From: Vibrio neptunius
GTDB taxonomy: Bacteria > Pseudomonadota > Gammaproteobacteria > Enterobacterales > Vibrionaceae
NCBI GenBank assembly: GCA_019339365.1
Contig: CP079859.1
Span: forward strand, 1,922,001-1,986,000
Direction: 5' to 3'
DNA: 64,000 nt
Part shown: one piece after another, positions 56,741-64,000 of the stretch
How positions within the stretch are numbered: the stretch's first letter is position 1
Layout of the letters: the number at the start of each line of letters is the position of its first letter
Position numbers and translations under genes: made by a program
Notes under the pieces: generated by a model
Database searches by the model: none
What the model saw: the letters and a program-made list of their open reading frames with translations, nothing else
Told to the model about the DNA's origin: nothing

Positions 56741-57094
56741 GTATCCCTAATTGGCCTACGTTGTCTAGTCTCTTAAGGTAATGGCCAATAAAGGACAGAA
56801 AAAGGAGGCAGTGCTGCCGATTTAGGGACATAAAAAAGGCATTCTCAACTGGCATTTTTCCGCTTGTTTTTGTGGTTTAGCCAGTCAACGCATCGTCATC
56901 AGCCGATAAGTTATTGATCTATAATTTCACTTCACTCACTAATGATAGAATTGTTTCTGACAAGGCTATGACGCCAAAAAAAATAGCGTTATTACAAATA
57001 GTTACGGTTAAATAAATTTTCAATAATATTACGTGCACGAACGCAGATTTGCCTATAAAATTCGCAGCTTCTGTCTGTTCCACAACCAATATTA
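56741..57094. other. 354-base gap between gyrA and the chemoreceptor gene
   Basis: AT-rich DNA without a gene. There are small hairpins (GGCAGTGCTGCC at 56806-56817; TTGGCC at 56751 with GGCCAA at 56783) but no recognisable riboswitch; in particular I looked for a cyclic-di-GMP class I aptamer and did not see one. Confidence 0.4.
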
Positions 57095-58984
57095 ATGATC
57101 ATGAAATTGTCACTAAAACAAAAACTCATCGGCTCTAGTTTATTAGCCGTTGTACTCATGGCGAGTGCGCTGACTTGGCTTTCTGCCGACCAACTCTTCC
57201 AACAAACTCGCAATGGCGTAAATGCCAGAGCAGAAAGTCTAGCTACCACAGCATCAGAGGGTATATCGGACTGGATTACTATCCGTGAAGATATTGCGAA
57301 AGCATTTAACGATTACAGCCAAGAACAAGACGTTGTTCCTTTTCTTCAGCAGGCCCGCAAAGCGGGTGGCTTTGATGATATTTTTCTAGGTACTCCAGAA
57401 GGAGGGATGTACCGCTCTCATCCTGAGCGTAACCGAGCGGATTACGATCCACGTGTTCGTCCTTGGTATAAAGATGCCAATGCGGCAGGTCGTCAGATCA
57501 TTACCACAGCGTACAAAGATGCTATCACCAACGCACTGTTAGTTACTATTGCAGAACCTGTTCGCCGTAATGGCCAATTGGTAGGCGTAGTAGGTGCAGA
57601 TGTATTGATCGACCAACTTATCGATGACGTTATCAATTTGGATGCAGGTGAAAATGCCTATGCAATGTTGATTGATACTCAAAACGGTACATTCCTCGCG
57701 CATCCGAACAAAGATCTATCTCTTGACCCCGTGACTACACTGTCTAAAAAGTTAACCATGAGCGCCATTGAGCAAGCGGCGAACTCTGGGACAATGGAAG
57801 TGATAGAGCGTAATGGTCAGGAGAAATTCTATTTCTTTAAGAAGGTTCCGGGTACACAGTGGATTTTCGCGATTGAGATGGATCGCCAAACCGAAGAAGC
57901 GGCCCATACCGCTTTGCTTAAGAACCTGCTGCTAACGGCAACGATAATCACAATAATGGTTATTGCTGTGGTTTCTTGGTTAGTAAGCTTCCTGTTCCGC
58001 GATCTTGGACGCGTATCTCGTGCTCTTGAAGAGATCGCTTCCGGGGAAGGTGACCTTACCCAACGCCTTGAGCCTCGTAGTGACGACGAAGTTGGCCAAC
58101 TGGCAACTAACTTCAACACCTTTGTAGGTAATATGCACGCCATGGTCTCCAAGTTGAGTCATGTATCGGCATCACTGTCTGAGCAAGCTAAGCTGACGGC
58201 AGAGCATGCGGAAGAGCGAAGCGCCAGAATTCGTCTCCAACAAGATGAAATTAACATGGTGGCGACAGCTATCAATGAAATGGCAGCGGCAACACAAGAG
58301 ATTGCAGGTAATGCAGACAATACTGCACAAAATTCAACCGAAGCTGTGACGGCGTGTGTCCACGGTAGTAAGCAAGTCGTACAGACTCAGTCTTCTATTC
58401 AGAACCTAGCGCAGGAAGTACAAGTTGCCACTGATGTTATTCTGGAACTTGAAGCTCATGGTAATAGCATCAGCACCATTCTATCTACTATTCAGGGGAT
58501 CGCTGAGCAAACGAACCTACTAGCACTGAACGCAGCAATCGAAGCTGCACGTGCTGGAGAGCAAGGCCGTGGTTTTGCGGTTGTTGCCGATGAAGTTCGA
58601 GTTTTAAGCCAACGTACGCACGCTTCAACTCAAGAAATTCAGCAAATGATCGAAACGCTGCAAAGTACCACTGGCAAAGCAGTTGGTATTATGGATGACA
58701 GTCGTCAACTTACAGATACTAGTGTAACAGACGCAGATTCAGCTGCAGTGAGCTTAACTCAGATTCAATCGGCGGTTGAACAAATTAGTGATATGGCGAC
58801 ACAAATTGCTTCTGCTGCAGAAGAGCAAGCATCAGTGACTTCGGAGATCACTCGTAACACGGTCGGCATTCGTGATGTATCAAACGAACTTGCTGACGAA
58901 GCTCATGACGCTGCAGCTCAAGCCGCTCAGCTTTCAGATTTGTCTCATAAACTTGAACAGGAAATTGGTCGATTCAAGTTGTAA
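57095..58984 (+). CDS. Methyl-accepting chemotaxis protein (dCache sensor)
   Basis: The protein has 629 residues. First span about 8-30, then a periplasmic dCache domain ([26 protein letters not shown] in shorter family blocks, [11 protein letters not shown]), second span about 280-303, HAMP and the cytoplasmic coiled coil with the signalling hairpin [21 protein letters not shown]. It controls CheA. dCache receptors of this type, with WYKDA and a following Asp, often bind amino acids or amines, but the ligand cannot be told. ATG 57101 is an alternative start; neither has a strong ribosome binding site. Confidence 0.92.
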   Translation: MIMKLSLKQKLIGSSLLAVVLMASALTWLSADQLFQQTRNGVNARAESLATTASEGISDWITIREDIAKAFNDYSQEQDVVPFLQQARKAGGFDDIFLGTPEGGMYRSHPERNRADYDPRVRPWYKDANAAGRQIITTAYKDAITNALLVTIAEPVRRNGQLVGVVGADVLIDQLIDDVINLDAGENAYAMLIDTQNGTFLAHPNKDLSLDPVTTLSKKLTMSAIEQAANSGTMEVIERNGQEKFYFFKKVPGTQWIFAIEMDRQTEEAAHTALLKNLLLTATIITIMVIAVVSWLVSFLFRDLGRVSRALEEIASGEGDLTQRLEPRSDDEVGQLATNFNTFVGNMHAMVSKLSHVSASLSEQAKLTAEHAEERSARIRLQQDEINMVATAINEMAAATQEIAGNADNTAQNSTEAVTACVHGSKQVVQTQSSIQNLAQEVQVATDVILELEAHGNSISTILSTIQGIAEQTNLLALNAAIEAARAGEQGRGFAVVADEVRVLSQRTHASTQEIQQMIETLQSTTGKAVGIMDDSRQLTDTSVTDADSAAVSLTQIQSAVEQISDMATQIASAAEEQASVTSEITRNTVGIRDVSNELADEAHDAAAQAAQLSDLSHKLEQEIGRFKL

Positions 58985-59001
58985 GTATCCGATTAAAATA
59001 G

Positions 59002-59031
59002 AAAAGGCTCGGTTTACTACCGAGCCTTTTT
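59002..59031 (+). terminator. Terminator of the chemoreceptor gene
   Basis: AAAAGGCTCGG (59002-59012) pairs with CCGAGCCTTTTT (59020-59031). Confidence 0.92.
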
Positions 59032-59135
59032 ATTTGCCATGATTTTCCAAATTGGAAAAGAGGGTTTAAATATATTTCAATTGTCGACAAAGAGAATGTG
59101 CATCTAAAATCCTTAAAAACAATAAGGAATATACA

Positions 59136-60676
59136 ATGTCTGACGCTCTCAACTCTTTCCAACATCGTGTACAACAAATTGTCACTGATGCCAAATTAAA
59201 TCCTAAACAGAAGAATCAGTTTTTAGCCTTGGAAGCAGAAGCTAGTCTCCCTTATATGCCAGTTTCAGAGCCTGTTCGTCTTGCAATGGAAGAGGGTATT
59301 TTATGCGATATGTTTGAAGGCCATGCTCCATTTAAACCACGCTATGTCTTGCCTGACTATGCTAAGTTTCTTCAACAAGGGTCTGAGTATCTCGAGCTAG
59401 AGCCAGCGAGTGATTTTGATGAAGCGATTAACCTGCTGACAATCATATATCATCATGTACCGTCAGTGACGAATATACCGGTTTATCTTGGGCAGCTTGA
59501 TGATGTATTGCTTCCTTATGTAGGTGAATTCAGTGAACAGGCGATTTATGACAAGCTCAAGCGATTCTGGATCATGTTAGACCGAACACTGCCTGATGCT
59601 TTTATGCACGTTAATATTGGCCCCTCAGATAACATCATTTGTCGAACGATCCTAAAAATAGATGCTGAGCTCAAGCAAATCGCACCAAATCTTACCTTTA
59701 TGTATGACCCTAACGTGACACCGGATGATTTGTTACGTCAGGCAACAAGTAACATTTGTGAGTGCAGTAAACCTCATATTGCTAATTATCCAATGCACGC
59801 GAGTAGCTACGGTGAAAAGCGCTTTGGTATTGTGAGTTGCTACAACTCCCTGCCTTTGGCTGGCGGGTCGAACACCCTAGTCAGATTGAATCTCAAGCTG
59901 TTGGCGAACCTAGCATCAGACACGGAAGACTTCCTCAATCAACTGTTGCCTTATTACAGTGAATTATTGGTCGAGTTGATGAACTCACGAAGTTCTCATT
60001 TGCATGAGAAGTCGAATTTCTTTAAAGGTTTCTTGACCAAAGAAGGTTTGATTGACGAAGAACGCTTTGCGCCAATGTTTGGTATTTACGGTATGGCTGA
60101 AGCGGTTAATCTTCTTATGGAGAAATCCGGAGAAAAGGGTTGCTATGGACATGACCTAGAAGCGAACGAGCTAGGCCATCTAATTTCTGAAAGACTGGCT
60201 GAAATCGTGCAAGGCTCAGAGGTGAAATACGGCCTTGAAGGTAAAGCGCTTCTACATGCTCAAGGGGGATCAGCCTTGATCAAGGCGTAACTCCGGGAGT
60301 TCGCATTCCCTATGGCACAGAGCCTGACCCCGTGGCTTATGTACAAGCGACTGCCAAGCACCACCAGTATTACACCTCTGGTATTAGTGATATTTTGACA
60401 ATAGATGAAACGGTGAAGTCAAACCCAGAAGCGATGTTCGATCTGTGTAAAGGGGCACTGAATTCGGGATTTAGAGAGTTCACGGCTAATGTGGCTTCCA
60501 ATGACTTGGTGCGAGTAACGGGCTATATGATCAAGCTGTCAGATATCGATAAGTTCTCGGAGCAAGGTTCGCGCAAAAATACGACTTTCCTTGGCGCTGA
60601 AGCAGCCAATAATACAGGGATTTTGGATAGAGCTCCGCGAGTTGTGAGTATGGAAAGTCAGCCTGTTTACAAATAG
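59136..60676 (+). CDS. yjjI: YjjI-family glycyl radical enzyme, frameshifted
   Basis: Corrected length is 513 residues (E. coli YjjI has 516). It starts MSDALNSFQHRVQQIVTDAK. The Cys pair region HASSYGEKRFGIVSCYN and the C-terminal glycyl-radical loop RVTGYMIKLSD are typical. As read, the frame stops at 60290 after a five-G run (60264-60268); six G give AQGGISLDQGVTPGVRIPYG and continue to 60676. It is a homopolymer and probably a sequencing error. YjjI is a DUF3029 glycyl radical enzyme of unknown substrate. The cognate activase gene follows within ten bases. Confidence 0.9.
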
Positions 60677-60685
60677 GGTAAGCAT

Positions 60686-61555
60686 ATGAGCGAAAGGCAT
60701 GCCATCGTTAGCCGTATTCTCAAGTTCTCGTGTGTGGATGGGCCAGGTAATAGACTGGTCCTCTTCCTACAGGGATGCAATTTTAACTGCATCAACTGCC
60801 ATAACCCCCATACGATTAATTATTGTAATCACTGTGGGGATTGTGTTGCAGGGTGCCCGGAAAATGCTCTGTCGTTCGACACCAACAAGAAAGTCGTGTG
60901 GGACGAGAACCAATGTACGCATTGCGACCAGTGCATCGATGTGTGCACCTATCGGTCCAGCCCTAAAGTGCGTCACTACTCGGTATCAGAAATCATCGAG
61001 ATGATAAATGAGCAAAAGTGGTTTCTCAGCGGTGTCACGATATCTGGTGGTGAAGCGACAATGCAGTTGCCTTTTATTGTTGAGTTATTCAAATACATCA
61101 AAGAAAACAAGGCGCTTTGCCATCTTACCTGTTTCATTGACAGTAATGGTTACCTAGGTGAGTCAGGTTGGGATAGGGTGCTGCCTTATCTCGACGGTGT
61201 AATGATCGACCTTAAATCTTGGCAGGAAGAGACACATCAATGGTTGGTGGGACGTGATAATCACAAGGTAGTTCAGTCAATACGTTATTTGGCAGACAAG
61301 CAAAAATTGCATGAGCTTCGTTTACTGCATATCCCGAACAGAAGTGATCTGGACAAAGAAGTCACAGAAGTCGCACGTCTTATTAATACGCTGCCTGACA
61401 ACGTTATTGTGCGGCTTAATGCATTTCAGCATCATGGAGTAATGGGGGAAGCGCTAGAGTGGCCGAAATGTACAGAATCGCAAATGTTGCAGTTTCGTGA
61501 TGCTCTACGTCCACTGATTCACCAGTATATTCAGCTACCCAGTGTTTATGTTTAA
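60686..61555 (+). CDS. yjjW: YjjW glycyl-radical enzyme activase (radical SAM)
   Basis: The protein has 289 residues. The radical SAM cluster Cys are in QGCNFNCINCHNP. A ferredoxin-like insert follows, with CNHCGDCVAGCPENA and CTHCDQCIDVCTY (two [4Fe-4S] sites), then ISGGEATMQ. It generates the glycyl radical on YjjI using S-adenosylmethionine under anaerobic conditions. It lies nine bases behind yjjI. The stop overlaps the stop of the convergent LysR gene by three bases. Confidence 0.93.
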   Translation: MSERHAIVSRILKFSCVDGPGNRLVLFLQGCNFNCINCHNPHTINYCNHCGDCVAGCPENALSFDTNKKVVWDENQCTHCDQCIDVCTYRSSPKVRHYSVSEIIEMINEQKWFLSGVTISGGEATMQLPFIVELFKYIKENKALCHLTCFIDSNGYLGESGWDRVLPYLDGVMIDLKSWQEETHQWLVGRDNHKVVQSIRYLADKQKLHELRLLHIPNRSDLDKEVTEVARLINTLPDNVIVRLNAFQHHGVMGEALEWPKCTESQMLQFRDALRPLIHQYIQLPSVYV

Positions 61556-62463
61556 ACTGGTTTAATCAGCTGGGAGTGCAACCATTTCAGAGCTGGGTCA
61601 TTCAAACTCGCTTGGTTCCAGACCAAGCTGTAAGCCACTTTTCCATAGGAAAACGGCAGAGGCTTTTGGATCAAAGCTTCTGCCTGCAGCGATCTCTCTG
61701 CCCACATTTTTGAGCAAGTCAGTAACAAATCAGTTTGGTGACAGATAACCGCCGCCGAGCCAAAATCAGCGACGGAGATGGCGATGTTTCTCGATGTATA
61801 CTGTTGTGTGAGTTTCTGCTCAAAGTAGGGGGCGGACAGGTCCTTATCTAAAATACCGATGTGCTGGTAAGCAAGGTACTGCTCAGTGTTAATCGATTGG
61901 TTAGCCAGAGGGTGCGTTGGCCTCATCAAGCAGACCATTTCATCCTCCTGAATCTGCTCCCAGACTAGGTCACGACTGCGTGTCGGCGGTTGACTGATAT
62001 CGTGAGGCAAAATCATAAAATCAACTTGTCCACGTAGCAGAGCATTAAAGCTGAGTTGTTCCTTAGCGAAAATCTGGATGTTGGCTGATGTTAGTTGACG
62101 ACCAATCTTGGTGATTCTCCCAGAAAAAAGCTCGAAGGTGCTCTCGCGCATCGAAAGTGATACCGTTCCGGAAAAATTCTTAGGCTCAAACTCCCCTTGG
62201 TGGAGTATTCCGTTCATACAAGCAAGGATCTTGTGTACGTCTTTGGCAACAGATAACGCAAAAGGTGTGGGTACCAGTGACGTTCCTTCCCGATAGAAGA
62301 GTTCATCCTTAAGTTGTTCTCTAAGCTGGCTGAGTGTTTTACTGACACTTGATGGGGTAACACATAAAACGTGAGCGCTGCCACTGACACTGTGTGTACT
62401 TAACAGTACATGTAATACCGTCAGGTGCTTTAAGCTGATTCGGGAAAGGGCAACGTAATCCAT
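61552..62463 (-). CDS. LysR-family transcriptional regulator
   Basis: The protein has 303 residues. The N-terminal winged helix has LKHLTVLHVLLSTHSVSGSA and PSSVSKTLSQLREQL, with the wing YREGTSLVPTPFA. The remaining part is the periplasmic-binding-like effector domain. ATG 62463 (MDYVALSRISLKH) fits the usual distance to the helix; 62475 is an alternative. Its neighbours are yjjIW, convergent, and a nucleotidyltransferase gene, divergent. It may regulate either, or none of them. Confidence 0.85.
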   Translation of the reverse strand: MDYVALSRISLKHLTVLHVLLSTHSVSGSAHVLCVTPSSVSKTLSQLREQLKDELFYREGTSLVPTPFALSVAKDVHKILACMNGILHQGEFEPKNFSGTVSLSMRESTFELFSGRITKIGRQLTSANIQIFAKEQLSFNALLRGQVDFMILPHDISQPPTRSRDLVWEQIQEDEMVCLMRPTHPLANQSINTEQYLAYQHIGILDKDLSAPYFEQKLTQQYTSRNIAISVADFGSAAVICHQTDLLLTCSKMWAERSLQAEALIQKPLPFSYGKVAYSLVWNQASLNDPALKWLHSQLIKPV

Positions 62464-62627
62464 TGAAAAGGCCACAAAAGAAAGATGGGCCTGTTATACC
62501 TTTGATGGCTCAAATTAGATACGAGCCTGATCAAACATTCTATCAGTCGTAAGTTGTCGATTTATCTAGGAACCGTTTAATCACGTCATGTTAGGATTAG
62601 GCACAATGAAAAATTCCGAAGGATAAA

Positions 62628-63197
62628 ATGGAAAACTACAGCGACAAGATAATCCAATGGCTTGAAAAAGACAGTTTTCGGATGCGCGCTTTAGCGTGTG
62701 TTGCTGAATCTGAGATCCCCCATGCTTTCTTAGCTGCAGGATTTGTCAGAAACCTAGTGTGGGATGAGCTACACCACAAAGAAAGCCCAACACCACTCAA
62801 TGATCTTGATGTCATCTATTTTGATTTGGATGAATCCGATCCAGAACGATACAAGGATTACGAATGGAAGCTTCAAGAGTTGATGCCGCACGCGAACTGG
62901 CAGGTTAGAAACCAAGCCATGATGCATGAGCGCAATGGTGATCGAGCGTATACGGATTTGATTGATGCGATGAGCTTCTGGCCGGAAAAAGAAACCGCGG
63001 TGGCAATTAGACTGCTTGCCGGCGGTAAGTACCAGTGCCTTTCATCATTTGGTTTTGATAGTTTGTTTGCCTTGAAAGTGACGCATAATCCTAAGCGCTC
63101 AGAAGTATTGTTTCATCAAAGGGTGAAAAGTAAGCGCTGGGTGGAGAACTGGCCTCTATTACGAGTTGTGGCAGATACTGAAACGCCATTACCGTGA
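62628..63197 (+). CDS. Nucleotidyltransferase family protein (DUF925/NTP_transf_6)
   Basis: The protein has 189 residues. FLAAGFVRNLVWDELH, LNDLDVIYFDLDESD and PNHANWQVRNQA-like middle (VRNQAMMHERNGDRAYTDLIDAM in the family) match the small nucleotidyltransferase group PF06042; the two Asp in NDLDVIYFD are the metal-binding pair. The substrate is unknown. AAGGATAAA precedes ATG 62628. The 3' end overlaps the convergent AraC-type gene by nine bases. Confidence 0.82.
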   Translation: MENYSDKIIQWLEKDSFRMRALACVAESEIPHAFLAAGFVRNLVWDELHHKESPTPLNDLDVIYFDLDESDPERYKDYEWKLQELMPHANWQVRNQAMMHERNGDRAYTDLIDAMSFWPEKETAVAIRLLAGGKYQCLSSFGFDSLFALKVTHNPKRSEVLFHQRVKSKRWVENWPLLRVVADTETPLP

Positions 63198-63921
63198 ACC
63201 GAAATACACACTTGGAGTGACGCCAAACCGCGCTTTAAAAACAGTGATAAAAGTGCTGGTATTACTATAGCCGCAGGACAGTGCGACGCAAGTGATGCTT
63301 AAGCCTTTCTCCAACAAAGGCAATGAGCTGATGAGTCTGGCTTGTTGCCGCCAGAAGCCAAAAAGCTATCCCGGTTTCTTTCTTGAACAGTCGACTCAAA
63401 GTTCGTGTGCTGGTACCAAAATCATGCGCCAATTCGGTTTGCGAGCGAGCGTCATCTGGTGTTTCTAATAGACTATCGGCGATTTGGCGCATTTTTGCTT
63501 CCTTGGGGAGAGGTAAATAGAGATTACTTGCAGGAGCAAGGTGAACCTCATCCAGCAGAACTTGAAATTGTCGCTGTTGAGGCTCTGTCATTGCTGAGAA
63601 ATCGAAATGGGTCATTCGCTCAATGAGAGCTTGAATAAGGGGGTTGGATTTAATGACTTTCGCTTGTTGCGGAAAGGCATTGAGCCAAGTTAAAGGTACG
63701 TAGATCATGACCGCTTCTATGTCAGATACAACATCAGATCTGTGTTGTAAATGGGGAGGAATCCAGCCAAGGCATGCGGGAGTTATCGTCCATTGCTGAT
63801 CACTTGTTTCAATCGTAAATATACCCTTACTCACCCAGTAAAGCTGCGCATATTCATGCTGGTGCCATTCGGTTTCAGATGCCGCTGGGTGATGAATTTT
63901 CAATAACTCAATGCAATTCAT
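63189..63921 (-). CDS. AraC-family transcriptional regulator, frameshifted
   Basis: Corrected length is about 243 residues. N-terminal cupin sensor (WHQHEYAQLYWVSKG, LGWIPPHLQH); the C-terminal pair of helix-turn-helices has QTELAHDFGTSTRTLSRLFKKET. A five-A run at 63360-63364 (+ strand) breaks the frame; with four A the second helix reads GIAFGFWRQQARLI, then LSCGYSNTSTF and FKARFGVTPSVYF, stop at 63189. This is a homopolymer and probably a sequencing error. Target genes are unknown, and only 79 bases of its upstream region lie in the window. Confidence 0.85.
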
Positions 63922-64000
63922 ATGGCGTAATAAGTAAATATTATGTCTATTTGAATAAATTATGCCTGTTCGTTAGTCGTTATTCTATCCCTGTGTTTGA

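Noticed and set aside
56741..57094. Possible cyclic-di-GMP riboswitch before the chemoreceptor gene
   Set aside because: No aptamer consensus is seen; only small unrelated hairpins.
60332..60676. Separate small gene behind yjjI
   Set aside because: It carries the glycyl-radical loop of YjjI and is joined by restoring one G at 60264-60268.

Overview
The window is a piece of a Vibrio chromosome. The evidence is a vibrio-type integron cassette array with a degenerate V. parahaemolyticus-like attC site, the vibrio norspermidine pathway (fused diaminobutyrate aminotransferase/decarboxylase, carboxynorspermidine dehydrogenase and decarboxylase), a PhoP/PhoQ-like pair of the CarRS/VprAB kind, and gammaproteobacterial synteny (radD-rsuA-bcr and gyrA/ubiG-nrdA-nrdB-yfaE). 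The species cannot be fixed from the sequence alone. LAYOUT: (1) 1-9.0 kb is an AT-rich accessory region that reads as the distal part of a chromosomal integron. Its cassettes are short and all on the + strand: an Imm33-like orphan immunity protein, small membrane proteins, an antitoxin followed by a frameshifted Doc toxin, several unknown proteins and a HEPN-motif protein. They are separated by attC-like structured repeats and interrupted by one complete IS3-family element (5473-6708) and fragments of IS110- and IS4-family transposases. (2) 9.1-12.2 kb returns to core genes: rplY, a glycosyltransferase and a DedA-LssY membrane protein. (3) 12.3-19.0 kb holds an RND efflux operon (adaptor plus pump) accompanied by two paralogous gene pairs. 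Each pair is a membrane-anchored winged-helix regulator of the ToxR/VtrA type followed by an overlapping gene for a small single-span periplasmic protein of the ToxS/VtrC type. One pair is a separate unit upstream; the other is translationally coupled to the end of the pump gene. (4) 19.0-36.7 kb: a DUF1460 amidase-like protein, a DUF481 outer-membrane protein, a two-component system with a PepSY-like protein, radD, rsuA, bcr, a DUF2913 protein, an SDR/DUF2867 protein, a MATE pump, an AttE-AttF-AttH-type ABC system and nhaA. (5) 36.8-39.3 kb: a TolC-family and OmpA-like pair divergent from a 110-residue orphan retention module, apparently the remnant of a giant LapA-type adhesin. (6) 39.7-45.2 kb: norspermidine synthesis. 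(7) 45.3-57 kb: ACT protein, DUF3943 protein, CinA-like protein, yfaE, nrdB, nrdA, ubiG and gyrA. (8) 57-64 kb: a chemoreceptor, the YjjI/YjjW glycyl-radical enzyme and activase, a LysR regulator, a nucleotidyltransferase and an AraC regulator. A cross-cutting observation: at least nine single-base frameshifts lie in homopolymer runs of otherwise well-conserved genes (in both directions and on both strands). Every one restores a complete family-length protein when one base is added or removed. This looks far more like homopolymer base-calling error than real gene decay, so split genes are annotated here as single full-length genes with the break noted. Family assignments come from recognised motifs and synteny; no database search was run.
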